A stretch of 64,000 bases of DNA, from assembly GCA_946892665.1 (NCBI GenBank), contig CAMPOT010000001.1, positions 434,001 through 498,000 on the forward strand, read 5' to 3'. This document shows, piece after piece, positions 37,283-46,298 of the stretch. This DNA comes from Chryseobacterium sp. Marseille-Q5410 (GTDB lineage Bacteria > Bacteroidota > Bacteroidia > Flavobacteriales > Weeksellaceae). Positions within the stretch are counted from its first letter, which is position 1; the number at the start of each line of letters is the position of its first letter. Under the pieces are notes generated by a model. That model was given only the letters and a program-made list of their open reading frames with translations, was not told where the DNA came from and made no database searches. Position numbers and translations under genes: made by a program.

Positions 37283-39430
37283 ATGGCAGTTTTAGGACAG
37301 ATTAGAAACAGACCTTGGCTTTTGATGGGAATTATCGCATTGGCGATGTTGGCATTCGTAGTGAATCCGGATAGTTTAGAGAAACTGTTTGGCGCAAATC
37401 CAGGTGTTTTTGGGAAAGTAAATGGCGATGAAATTTCAAAAGAAGATTTTGATGATCAACTTTTCATATTGCAACAGCAAGCTCAGCAACAAGGCCAACC
37501 AACTTCTGGTTTAGAAGAGCAAGCATGGCAAATGTTGGTGCAATCCAAATTAATCAAACAACAATTTGAGAAAATGGGGCTTACGCTAACGGAAGACATG
37601 TTTTGGAATCAATTGCAATATGATCCTATGTTTGCCCAAAATCCTGAAAATTTTGATTCTAAAGGAAATTTCAAAAGTCAGGAAATAAAAAAACAAATCG
37701 AAGAGTTGAAAAACAGCGGAAATGTCGAGATGTACAACAATTGGTTGAAAACCAGAAAAGCTATTGAGTATAGAATGATGGCAAGACAACTTTTTGCGAA
37801 CGTTTCAACCGGTATTACCGTAAGTAAAAAAGAAGCGGAAGAAATGATGAAGCAGAGAGATCAACTTGCTAATATCGATTATGTGAAGATCGATTATAAC
37901 GCTTATGCACAAAAAAACCCAATAAAAGTTTCTACTAAAGATTTGGAGGATTATATCAAGGCTCACCCGATCTTGTTCAAAAGAGATGCGAGCAGAAATC
38001 TGGGAGTGGTATATTTCCCAGCAGCAGCAAGTGCGACTGATGATGCAGCAACTTTAGCTGAAATCACCAAACTTTATTCGCAAGGAAGCGACGTGAGTGG
38101 AGGAAAAGAAAATTTCCAAAATACAGCAAACGATTCCATGTTTGTAGCATTAAATTCTGATATGCCTTTTAACTCACAATATTTTTCAGCGAACCAACTT
38201 CCTGCAGGAATTAAGGATAAAGTAGCATCAGCAAGTCCTGGAACTACTTTTGGACCTTATAAAGAGCAAAATTTCTATGTGGTTTCTAAATTATTAGACA
38301 AGAAAACTTCAGACTCTACGCTATCGAAGCATATTTTGATTGCTTACAAAGGAGCGGAACGTTCTACAGCAACAAGAACTCAGGCGGAAGCGAAGAAAAT
38401 TGCAGAAGATTTGTTGGCACAAATTAAAGCAAATCCAGCAAAATTTGCTGAAGGTTTAAAGCTTTCTGACGAACCAAATGCTGTTGAAAGAAACGGAAGT
38501 GTGGGATGGACAACTTCTGAAACACCTTTCGCACCTGGTTATCTAAATTTCTTGGCTTCTAACGCAAAAGGTACTACCGGTATAGCGGAAACGCCTTTCG
38601 GTTATCACATTATTAATATTGAAGATAAGAAATCCGGAGCGATGACTTATAAAGTTGCCAACCTTGTGAAAGCAATTAGAGCTTCTGACAAAACGGAAAA
38701 CGAAGTTTATACGAAAGCAACAAAATTCATTCAGCAAGTGCAAGGCAAATCTTTCAACGATTTTGCGAATATTGCTAAGAAAAATAATTACCAATTTTTC
38801 AATCCAAAAGAGGTTGGCCGTTTCCAAGGACAATTGCCAGGTTTAGGAACCGATAAAGATGGAGAAATCATCAGTTGGGCTTTCGATAAAAAACGTAAGA
38901 AAGGCGATACCGATATTTTCACCGTAGATGGAACTGGCGACAGAGTGATCGTTTATTTAAACGGTGTACAAGATGCTGGAACAGCTGATGCAGAAGCGGT
39001 ACGAGAGCAAATTGAGCCAATCGTACTCAATAAATTACTCGCTAAACATATCTCAGATAAAATTACATCTTCAAAAGCAACATCTTTGGATCAAATTGCC
39101 AAGATTTTTTCTGTAGGAAAACAAACTGCACAAGTGAACATGTTGAGTCCGCAACTTGCAGGAGCAATGGAGCCTAAAGTAGCAGGAGCGGCATTTGGTG
39201 TTGCAAAAGGAAAGCTTTCTAATCCAGTAGAAGGGGCAACCGGAGTGTATGTTTTGGTGAAAAAATCTGAAACCATCAACAAACAACCAGGAGATGTTAA
39301 GCAAATTGCACAGTCTATTGCAAGCCAAAATTCACAACAATTTGGTCAAGCTTTACTGAAAAGTCTTCAGGATAATGCCAAGATAAAAGATTACCGAATT
39401 GAAGTGTACAATAAAGCTACACAACAATAA
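37283..39430 (+). CDS. PpiD-like peptidylprolyl isomerase/periplasmic chaperone
   Basis: A 715-residue protein with a single N-terminal membrane anchor (about residues 12-28), a SurA_N-like chaperone region (about 40-220, including KVNGDEISKEDFDDQL) and a parvulin domain around 340-455 (SKHILIAYKG, then GSVGWTTSE and FGYHIINI). A second, degenerate parvulin-like part follows. This order matches PpiD/SurA-type folding factors for exported proteins. It is divergent from lon, a common arrangement of quality-control genes, and ends with a terminator. Confidence 0.88.
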   Translation: MAVLGQIRNRPWLLMGIIALAMLAFVVNPDSLEKLFGANPGVFGKVNGDEISKEDFDDQLFILQQQAQQQGQPTSGLEEQAWQMLVQSKLIKQQFEKMGLTLTEDMFWNQLQYDPMFAQNPENFDSKGNFKSQEIKKQIEELKNSGNVEMYNNWLKTRKAIEYRMMARQLFANVSTGITVSKKEAEEMMKQRDQLANIDYVKIDYNAYAQKNPIKVSTKDLEDYIKAHPILFKRDASRNLGVVYFPAAASATDDAATLAEITKLYSQGSDVSGGKENFQNTANDSMFVALNSDMPFNSQYFSANQLPAGIKDKVASASPGTTFGPYKEQNFYVVSKLLDKKTSDSTLSKHILIAYKGAERSTATRTQAEAKKIAEDLLAQIKANPAKFAEGLKLSDEPNAVERNGSVGWTTSETPFAPGYLNFLASNAKGTTGIAETPFGYHIINIEDKKSGAMTYKVANLVKAIRASDKTENEVYTKATKFIQQVQGKSFNDFANIAKKNNYQFFNPKEVGRFQGQLPGLGTDKDGEIISWAFDKKRKKGDTDIFTVDGTGDRVIVYLNGVQDAGTADAEAVREQIEPIVLNKLLAKHISDKITSSKATSLDQIAKIFSVGKQTAQVNMLSPQLAGAMEPKVAGAAFGVAKGKLSNPVEGATGVYVLVKKSETINKQPGDVKQIAQSIASQNSQQFGQALLKSLQDNAKIKDYRIEVYNKATQQ

Positions 39431-39457
39431 TAATTTTTTAAAAAAATCAAAAATAAG

Positions 39458-39482
39458 AGCGACCTGAAATAGGTCGCTTTTT
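39458..39482 (+). terminator. Terminator after the ppiD-like gene
   Basis: AGCGACCT-GAAAT-AGGTCGCT (39458-39478) is a perfect 8-bp stem followed by TTTT to 39482. Confidence 0.9.
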
Positions 39483-39508
39483 GGTTTCTCTATGAGAAGG
39501 CACAAAAA

Positions 39509-39537
39509 TTGCGTTTCGTGAAAATGTATTATATTTG
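39509..39537 (+). promoter_or_regulatory. Promoter of the MCE/MlaD gene
   Basis: TTG at 39509-39511, an 18-base spacer and TATATTTG at 39530-39537 match the Bacteroidetes primary-sigma consensus (TTG / TAnnTTTG) at every fixed position. It lies between the upstream terminator and the GTG start at 39560. Confidence 0.8.
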
Positions 39538-39559
39538 TTCATTAAAAAAATAAAACAGA

Positions 39560-40510
39560 GTGAAGTTCTCAAAAGAAATAAAAGCAGGATTAATCGCACT
39601 TTTGGCGATCGTAGGGTTTGTAGTTTTATTCCAGTTTATGAAAGGCAAAAGTCTTTTCACTACCGATAATATATTTTACGCAAAATTCGATAATGTTGAA
39701 GGATTGGAAGCTTCTAATCCCGTGTCAATCAATGGTTTAAAGGTGGGGCAGGTTGATGAGATTGTTCCAGTGACTGAGAGAGATGGTAAAATCCACTTTG
39801 TCGTGAAGGTTACTGTGGATGATGAATTTCAATTTGCGAAAAAATCTACTTTAGAGATCTTCGAACCAGGTCTAATGTCAGGCAAGCAAATGCGTGTCAA
39901 TCTAGCTTACGGTGGTCCGATGGCGAAAGATGGTGATACTTTGTCCGGCGCATTTACTCTTTCGATGATGAATAATATTTCTTCTCAGGTGGGTCCGGTA
40001 AAAGATCAGTTGCAAATTGTATTAAAGAGAGTCGATTCCCTTGCCAATAATGCAAACCAGATTCTGGATGATCAAAATAAAGCTGAAATTAAAGCTTTGT
40101 TGCAAAATCTTAACCGAACCGTAGCCTCCTTCGAAGGAACATCGCGACAAACTAATGCGTTGCTCGCTAACAATGATCCACGTGTTCAGCAAGTTTTGAA
40201 TAATGCCAATTTAGCAACCATTAGTGCCAGAACTGCGATTGATAAGTACGGAAGAGTGGCAGAACAGGTTGATGTGCAAAAGCTCAATAATACAATTGAT
40301 AAACTCAGTCTTACTGCAGATAAATTAAATGGTGTTATTTCAGGCATACAGAATGGTGAAGGATCGCTTGGAAAATTGACAAAAGATGAAGAACTTTACA
40401 GAAATCTAAATGAATCTTCGCAAAACCTAAATAAACTGATTCTTGATTTAAAAGAAAACCCAAAGAGATACCTCAATTTCTCTGTGTTCGGGAAAAACAG
40501 TTCCAATTAA
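39560..40510 (+). CDS. MlaD-family MCE protein
   Basis: A 316-residue protein with an N-terminal membrane anchor (KAGLIALLAIVGFVVLFQF), one MCE domain (about 35-115, with VEGLEASNPVSINGLKVGQV) and a long helical C-terminal region. The MCE domain binds lipids and works with MlaE/MlaF-type subunits encoded at 28.2-29.7 kb. It starts with GTG; the frame gives no better ATG, and the promoter placement supports it. The separation from the ABC genes is usual in Flavobacteria. Confidence 0.9.
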   Translation: MKFSKEIKAGLIALLAIVGFVVLFQFMKGKSLFTTDNIFYAKFDNVEGLEASNPVSINGLKVGQVDEIVPVTERDGKIHFVVKVTVDDEFQFAKKSTLEIFEPGLMSGKQMRVNLAYGGPMAKDGDTLSGAFTLSMMNNISSQVGPVKDQLQIVLKRVDSLANNANQILDDQNKAEIKALLQNLNRTVASFEGTSRQTNALLANNDPRVQQVLNNANLATISARTAIDKYGRVAEQVDVQKLNNTIDKLSLTADKLNGVISGIQNGEGSLGKLTKDEELYRNLNESSQNLNKLILDLKENPKRYLNFSVFGKNSSN

Positions 40511-40529
40511 AGACTAAAAACCTTTCAAT

Positions 40530-41861
40530 ATGCAATATATTGACAATATCATTTTTTTTATTGCCCTTATCGCAGGCTTTGGACTTTTTTTTAAAAGTAT
40601 AAAAGAAATTTACCGTAACATCAAACTCGGAAGAGCCATCGACCGTACCGATCATCCGTCCGAAAGATGGAAAACCATGGCAAAAGTGGCGCTCGGACAG
40701 AGCAAAATGACCAAACGTCCGATAGCCGGATTTTTGCACATTTTGGTTTATGTCGGTTTTGTGATCATCAACATTGAATTATTAGAAATTATTGTTGATG
40801 GGATATTCGGCACCCACCGTTTTCTTTCAGGGATATTAGGTGATTCTTTGTATGCGGTTTTTACAGCAACTTTAGATGTTTTAGCACTTCTGGTAGTTTT
40901 TGCTGTCGTGGTATTTTTTATCCGTAGAAATTTCTATGGAGTGAAAAGACTCAACATGAAAGAACTCTTCGGTTGGCCAAAGAATGATGCTAACTGGATT
41001 TTGATTATTGAATTTGCATTGATGGTGGCTTTCTTTAATATGAATGCAGCAGATTGGGTTCTTCAGCAAAGAGGCGTTCTTGCCGAACATGGAAGTTTCC
41101 CTATTTCGTCAAATATTTTGGCTCCAATTTTCGATAATTTTAGCGATAGTACTTTGGTTTTGATTGAAAGAGCTGCTTGGTGGTTTCACTTCCTGGGAAT
41201 TCTCTTCTTTATGAATTACCTTTATTATTCGAAACATCTGCATATTATTCTTGCATTTCCGAACACTTGGTTTGCGAATTTACAGCCGAAGGGAAAATTC
41301 AATAATTTGGATTCAGTGACTAAAGAAATTAAGCTGATGATGGATCCCAACGCTGATCCTTACGCAGCTCCTGCAGAAGCAGATCCGAACGCGGTTCCTG
41401 ATAAATTCGGTGCTAATGATATTTTCGATTTAAATCAAGTTCAGTTGCTTAATGCTTATTCTTGTACAGAGTGCGGAAGATGTACCGCGGTTTGTCCGGC
41501 AAATATTACAGGCAAAAAACTTTCACCACGAAAAATCATGATGGATACCCGCGACAGAATTGAAGAAGTGGGTAAAAACATCAACAAAAACGGGAAATTT
41601 GTCGATGATGGCAAAAAGCTACTTGATGATTATATTTCAAGAGAGGAACTTTGGGCATGTACCACTTGTAACGCTTGTGTGGAGGCTTGTCCGGTGTTAA
41701 TTGACCCGTTGTCGATTATTTTTGAAATGCGCAGATTCCTGGTGATGGAGCAGTCTTCAGCGCCACAGGAATTAAATCTGATGATGACCAATATTGAAAA
41801 CAATGCTGCACCGTGGCAGTACAACCAGGCTGATCGACTAAAATGGGCAACCGAAAACTGA
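40530..41861 (+). CDS. Membrane-bound 4Fe-4S protein, HdrD/GlpC-like
   Basis: A 443-residue protein with five or so N-terminal membrane helices (about 5-240), as in the NarI/HdrE-like haem b subunits. A soluble dicluster ferredoxin domain follows with C-x2-C-x2-C-x3-C motifs CTECGRCTAVCP and CTTCNACVEACP. It is therefore a fusion of a quinone-side membrane subunit and a ferredoxin module. The CCG-domain partner is encoded 63 bases downstream. A membrane electron-transfer role is likely; donor and acceptor are unknown. Confidence 0.86.
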   Translation: MQYIDNIIFFIALIAGFGLFFKSIKEIYRNIKLGRAIDRTDHPSERWKTMAKVALGQSKMTKRPIAGFLHILVYVGFVIINIELLEIIVDGIFGTHRFLSGILGDSLYAVFTATLDVLALLVVFAVVVFFIRRNFYGVKRLNMKELFGWPKNDANWILIIEFALMVAFFNMNAADWVLQQRGVLAEHGSFPISSNILAPIFDNFSDSTLVLIERAAWWFHFLGILFFMNYLYYSKHLHIILAFPNTWFANLQPKGKFNNLDSVTKEIKLMMDPNADPYAAPAEADPNAVPDKFGANDIFDLNQVQLLNAYSCTECGRCTAVCPANITGKKLSPRKIMMDTRDRIEEVGKNINKNGKFVDDGKKLLDDYISREELWACTTCNACVEACPVLIDPLSIIFEMRRFLVMEQSSAPQELNLMMTNIENNAAPWQYNQADRLKWATEN

Positions 41862-41924
41862 TTTCTAAAACTTTTGAAAATCGGATAATTTTAAAATTGC
41901 TCCTTACTAATTACTTATAAAAAC

Positions 41925-42710
41925 ATGGATTTCACAATAAAAACAATGGCAGAATATGCTGCCGAAGGAAAAGCACCGGAAGTGTTATTTTTCGTGGGCT
42001 GCGCCGGTAGTTTTGATGACAGAGCGAAGAAAATTACCAAAGCATTCTGCAAAATCTTGAACAAAGTAGGAGTAGAATTTGCCGTTCTTGGTCAAGAAGA
42101 ATCGTGTAATGGTGATCCTGCAAAACGAGCTGGAAATGAATTCATTTTTCAGATGATGGCATTAACCAATATTGAAATTATGAATGCTTATGAGGTCAAA
42201 AGAATCGTAACCTCATGTCCGCATTGTTTCAATATTATAAAAAATGAATATCCAGGTTTAGGAGGAAAGTACGAAGTAATGCATCACACCCAATTCCTGA
42301 AAAAATTGATGGAAGAAGGTCGATTGAAAATAGAAGGAGGTAGTTTTAAAGGTAAAAAAATTACGTTCCACGATCCATGTTATCTTGGAAGAGGGAATGA
42401 TGAATATGAAGCGCCAAGAATGCTTCTGGAAAAATTAGATGCGGAATTAGTAGAAATGAAACGTTGCAAATCCAACGGACTTTGCTGTGGAGCCGGTGGG
42501 GCACAAATGTTCAAAGAACCTGAAAAAGGTAACAAAGACATCAACATAGAAAGAACGGAAGAAGCGCTTTCGGAAACTCCAAATATCATCGCTACAGGTT
42601 GTCCTTTCTGCAACACCATGATGACCGATGGAGTGAAACATTTCAATAAGAACACCGAAGTTGCTGTAAAAGATATTGTAGAGCTTTTAGCTGAGGCTGA
42701 AGATTTATAA
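41925..42710 (+). CDS. CCG-domain Fe-S subunit, HdrB-like
   Basis: A 261-residue protein with two cysteine-rich CCG domains. The first holds FVGCAGSFDDRA and SCPHCFN; the second holds HDPCYLGRGN, LCCGAGGAQMF and GCPFCNTMM. In heterodisulfide reductases and LutA/GlcF-type enzymes these residues bind noncubane 4Fe-4S clusters at the catalytic site. It is co-transcribed with the membrane Fe-S protein upstream. Its stop codon shares a base with the next start (TAATG). Confidence 0.88.
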   Translation: MDFTIKTMAEYAAEGKAPEVLFFVGCAGSFDDRAKKITKAFCKILNKVGVEFAVLGQEESCNGDPAKRAGNEFIFQMMALTNIEIMNAYEVKRIVTSCPHCFNIIKNEYPGLGGKYEVMHHTQFLKKLMEEGRLKIEGGSFKGKKITFHDPCYLGRGNDEYEAPRMLLEKLDAELVEMKRCKSNGLCCGAGGAQMFKEPEKGNKDINIERTEEALSETPNIIATGCPFCNTMMTDGVKHFNKNTEVAVKDIVELLAEAEDL

Positions 42711-42895
42711 TGAGAAAATATAGTAACTTTCTGCTTATTGTAATTGGCATTGTATTGCTTGTTGCCAATCTCTACGAAAACCAGCTTCAAATTGGCCGAG
42801 AAAATGTTTGGAGAATAGTAAGTGCTTTATGTTTTATGGCTTTAGGCATTGTAAATATCATTAATCTGAAAAAAGATGAAAATAGAAGAATCTAA
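42710..42895 (+). CDS. Small two-helix membrane protein
   Basis: A 61-residue protein with two hydrophobic segments (FLLIVIGIVLLVANLYE and VSALCFMALGIVNIINL) joined by a short polar loop. Its start overlaps the stop of the CCG-domain gene by one base, and its end overlaps the next gene by 20 bases, so it belongs to this operon. I do not recognise the family. An accessory role for the membrane Fe-S complex is possible. Confidence 0.6.
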   Translation: MRKYSNFLLIVIGIVLLVANLYENQLQIGRENVWRIVSALCFMALGIVNIINLKKDENRRI

Positions 42896-43367
42896 TATTA
42901 TAGAAACCAGTGATTACAGGGTGATTATTTATCCTTCATCACGACCTTTCACCCCGAAAGAAAGCAAAATAATTGCCGAAAAATTATATGATTTTCTTGC
43001 AACTTGGGCAGCACACGGAAAACCACTTTCTTCATCATTCAAAATCGAAAGGAATCAATTTATCGTGATTTGTGTAGATGAGGAAAAAGAAGCAGCTTCC
43101 GGTTGCAGCATCGATGCTTTGGGAACTGTAATGAGAGCTTTGGATTCGGAGTTCGAATTGGGACTATTTGATAGAATGAAGGCTTGTTTCATCGAAAACG
43201 GAGAAACCAAAACAATGAAATTGCAAGATTTCCGAAAAGCGTTGAAAGATAAAACAATCTCAACAGACATCGAAGTATTCGATTTTTCGAAAAATTCTTA
43301 TGTCGCTTTTTTAAGTGATTTTCTATTGCCTCTCCACAGAAGCTGGGCAGGGATTTACGTAGATTAA
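42876..43367 (+). CDS. Conserved Bacteroidetes protein of unknown function
   Basis: A 163-residue soluble protein with an alpha/beta appearance and conserved-looking patches (SSRPFTPKESKII, ATWAAHGKPL, FDRMKACFIENGE, HRSWAGIYVD). Proteins of this kind are often labelled ABC transporter ATPase in databases, but there is no Walker A, Walker B or signature motif here, so I do not use that name. It overlaps the small membrane protein gene by 20 bases and closes the Fe-S operon before a strong terminator. Confidence 0.75.
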   Translation: MKIEESNIIETSDYRVIIYPSSRPFTPKESKIIAEKLYDFLATWAAHGKPLSSSFKIERNQFIVICVDEEKEAASGCSIDALGTVMRALDSEFELGLFDRMKACFIENGETKTMKLQDFRKALKDKTISTDIEVFDFSKNSYVAFLSDFLLPLHRSWAGIYVD

Positions 43368-43386
43368 TTTCGATATTAAATAGTTT

Positions 43387-43414
43387 AAGCCTGAATTTAT
43401 TCGGGCTTTTTTTT
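43387..43414 (+). terminator. Terminator of the HdrD-like operon
   Basis: AAGCCTGAA (43387-43395) pairs with TTCGGGCTT (43400-43408) over nine positions with one T-G wobble, a TTTA loop and a T-run to 43414. Confidence 0.88.
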
Positions 43415-43451
43415 CTTAGAGAGTTCCTTATTTCTGTAAAATAATATAAGA

Positions 43452-44573
43452 ATGCGCCACAAAATTCTATTTATCTCTTCTTGGTTTCCAAATAAATTAG
43501 AACCTACTAACGGGAATTTTGTGCAGCGACACGCAGAAGCAGTAGCGCTAATCCACGATGTGGAAATTCTTCACGCTATAGGCGATCCCGATCAAAAAGA
43601 ATCGTATTTATTTGATGAAAAAATAATCAATAATATTCGAACTGTTGTAGTCTATTACCAACAAACGCGGAATTCCGGAGTCAATTTTTTTCGAAGGATG
43701 ATGGCTTACAAAAAGGGGTTTTCCAAAACAAAGCGGCCAGATTTGGTGCATGCAAACGTGCTTCACAACAATATGCTTTTCGCGGTTTACTTAAAAAAGA
43801 GGTACAAAATTCCGTTTGTCGTGACTGAACACTGGTCAGGTTTTCTGAACGTCAACCGGCACAAACTCTCGAAATGGCAGCTCTTTTTTGCAAAAAAGAT
43901 TGCAGAAAAATCATCATTTATTTTGCCAGTAAGTCACTATTTGAAAAATGATTTAGAAAAAATAGGACTGAAAAGTAAAATGAAAGTAATTGAAAATGTG
44001 GTTGATACAAAATTGTTTTCTTTAAAAGAGCAACGAAATAGAAAATTCACCTTCCTGCACGTTTCGAATTTAATTCCATTAAAAAATCCGGACAAAGTTA
44101 TTACGGTAGCGAACAGATTACATACAGAATTTCCGGATTTCGAATTGCACATTGGCGGTGACGGAGATGTGGAAGCTCTGAACAGACAGATTAAAGAAAG
44201 CAACGCAGAAGACTTCATTAAAACTTTCCCGATGATTTCTTCTCGGGAAGTTTCAGAAAAAATGAAGAACAGCGACTGCTTCATCCTTTTCAGCGATTAT
44301 GAAAATTTTCCGTGTGTACTTCTGGAATCTTTGTCCACCGGAACTCCGGCTATTGCTACAAATGTAGGTGGAATTCCCGAAATCATTAGTGATAGAAATG
44401 GAATTTTAATCTCGAATTCTGAAGATGAACTTTACGAAGCGATGAAAAAAGTTTTAACCAATAAAACGAATTTTGATACACCGGAAAAACTACACGATTA
44501 TATAGATTCGCGGTTTTCAATGCGAAAAATTGCCGAAAAATTTGATGAAATTTATCAGAAGATTCTCAATTAA
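43452..44573 (+). CDS. Family 4 glycosyltransferase
   Basis: A 373-residue GT-B enzyme. It opens with ISSWFPNKLEPTNGNFVQRHAEA, which includes the Gly-Asn nucleotide-sugar loop, and continues with TEHWSG, the middle helix VIENVVDTKLF and the C-terminal E-x7-E motif region ENFPCVLLESLSTGTPAIAT. It probably adds a sugar to a cell-surface glycan on the cytoplasmic side. It heads a run of three glycan genes after its own upstream terminator. Sugar specificity is not visible. Confidence 0.88.
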   Translation: MRHKILFISSWFPNKLEPTNGNFVQRHAEAVALIHDVEILHAIGDPDQKESYLFDEKIINNIRTVVVYYQQTRNSGVNFFRRMMAYKKGFSKTKRPDLVHANVLHNNMLFAVYLKKRYKIPFVVTEHWSGFLNVNRHKLSKWQLFFAKKIAEKSSFILPVSHYLKNDLEKIGLKSKMKVIENVVDTKLFSLKEQRNRKFTFLHVSNLIPLKNPDKVITVANRLHTEFPDFELHIGGDGDVEALNRQIKESNAEDFIKTFPMISSREVSEKMKNSDCFILFSDYENFPCVLLESLSTGTPAIATNVGGIPEIISDRNGILISNSEDELYEAMKKVLTNKTNFDTPEKLHDYIDSRFSMRKIAEKFDEIYQKILN

Positions 44574-44649
44574 TCAGTGAATTTTTCATCCAACTTCTAT
44601 TATTTTCTGTAAATTAACCCTTCTAAATTTTTTTTAAGTTGTCCACAAA

Positions 44650-46296
44650 ATGAAAAAGGGATTTTCGCTAGTCGTTTCAGAACAAAATGTTGATGTAAAA
44701 TCTTTTATTTCAAATGATTATGATGATTTTTTTCTTCAAACCGAAAAGTTTGTTTTCTTATTGGAAGGAGTTCTACTCAACAAAAAAAAATTACTGCACG
44801 AATATGCAGTAAAGAATTTTGAAACTTTAGTTCAGGAGTTATTTGCACAGAAAAAAGAAGGATTAATTAAAGAATTTGAAGGAGAACTTCGTGGTTTTAT
44901 TTACGACAAAATTGCAAAAACGCTTTTTGTTTTTACAAATATCACTTCTACCCAAAGGGTTTTTTATGGAAAATTCGGCAAACAAATTTTTGTTGATACC
45001 AGTTTAGTTCGGTTTAATGAAACCTTGAAAAACGCTGGAATTCCTAGTGAACCAGACCTGGATTCGCTGTATCAGTTTTTATGTTTCAGCAATTTACCCG
45101 AACGCAAAACGCCGATTATTGGCATTTCTAAAATTCTCGATGCTCATTATCTTGAAATAGATTGCAACGATTTAAAAATCAGTGAAAAAGAGTACTTTAA
45201 TCTTTCTGAAGTTCCAACTTTTAAGAGAAATAAGGATTTTGCAGTCGATGAAATGCATGCGGTTTTCGCCGATGCGGTTTTGATGGAATATCAAAAGGAT
45301 ACTGAACTAGGAAAAAATCATCTTTCGCTTCTAAGTGGAGGTTTGGACAGCCGAGTTGCGATGATGTATGCGATTCAGAATAATGAAATTCCGGATAATG
45401 CGCTTTGCTTTTCACAATCTGGTTATTTCGATCATACGATCTCTGAGAAAATTGCGGAAGATTTCGGAATACATTATGAGTTTATTCCCTTAGATGGAGG
45501 AAAATTTCTGTACAAAATTGATGAACTTACCGAAATTTCGGAAGGAATGGTTTTTTATACAGGAGGAATTCATGTGAGCCACGCCGTAGAAAAAATGAAG
45601 TATGAAAATTTTGGACTTTTTCATAGTGGACAAATTGGGGATGGTGTTTTGGGAGGATTTAATTCTGAGCCGCGAAGAAAGAAACCAACGCAATTCAAGA
45701 TCGTTGTAAATGAAACATTTCTTCCGAAAGTTCAAGAGTCTTTAAGTAAAATTTTGAAAAATTACGAAACTGAAGAACTTTTCTTATTAAGAAACATAGC
45801 TTACAACAGAACGCTTTTGGGCGCACATGTATTACAACAGAAACGATATCAAACTTCGCCTTTTATGAGTCGGAATTTCCTAAAACTTACGATTTCTTTG
45901 CCGGAAGAATGGAAATTCAATCATAATTTTTATATTGAATGGATTAACAAACATTGCAAAGAATCCACAAAATACAGGTGGGAAAGAACATTGATGAAAC
46001 CCAACGCAAAGTGGAAAACGGCTTTTGGGGATCAATTTATCAAACGTAGTTTTAGAATTTTGAACGAAAAAATCCTTAAAACTCCGCAGAATGCGAGCAT
46101 GTATCCATATCAACATTATTACGCTCAGGACCAAAAAATGCAGGAGTTTTATCAGGATTATTTTAATAAAAACCTCTACAGAATCGAGAATTATCCCGAA
46201 TTATTGGCAGATGTAAAGTTGTTGTTTCATAGTAAAAACTTTCATATTAAAACACAAGCTATTAATATTTTGTCAATTTTTAAACTTTATTTTTAG
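44650..46296 (+). CDS. Asparagine-synthetase-like protein without the glutaminase cysteine
   Basis: A 548-residue protein. The C-terminal half is an ATP pyrophosphatase domain with the P-loop SGGLDS (residues 229-234) and a later GQIGDGVLGG element of the synthetase fold. The N-terminal half has the general shape of the class II glutaminase domain. However, the required Cys at position 2 is replaced: the chain begins MKKGFSL, with no Cys in the first residues. It therefore cannot use glutamine in the usual way. Its place between a glycosyltransferase and a flippase suggests amide or ligase chemistry on a surface sugar, as inference. Confidence 0.8.
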   Translation: MKKGFSLVVSEQNVDVKSFISNDYDDFFLQTEKFVFLLEGVLLNKKKLLHEYAVKNFETLVQELFAQKKEGLIKEFEGELRGFIYDKIAKTLFVFTNITSTQRVFYGKFGKQIFVDTSLVRFNETLKNAGIPSEPDLDSLYQFLCFSNLPERKTPIIGISKILDAHYLEIDCNDLKISEKEYFNLSEVPTFKRNKDFAVDEMHAVFADAVLMEYQKDTELGKNHLSLLSGGLDSRVAMMYAIQNNEIPDNALCFSQSGYFDHTISEKIAEDFGIHYEFIPLDGGKFLYKIDELTEISEGMVFYTGGIHVSHAVEKMKYENFGLFHSGQIGDGVLGGFNSEPRRKKPTQFKIVVNETFLPKVQESLSKILKNYETEELFLLRNIAYNRTLLGAHVLQQKRYQTSPFMSRNFLKLTISLPEEWKFNHNFYIEWINKHCKESTKYRWERTLMKPNAKWKTAFGDQFIKRSFRILNEKILKTPQNASMYPYQHYYAQDQKMQEFYQDYFNKNLYRIENYPELLADVKLLFHSKNFHIKTQAINILSIFKLYF

Positions 46297-46298
46297 AA

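Noticed and set aside
42876-43367. Name ABC transporter ATPase for the 163-residue protein
   Set aside because: No Walker A, Walker B or signature motif is present; the label seems to be an inherited database error.
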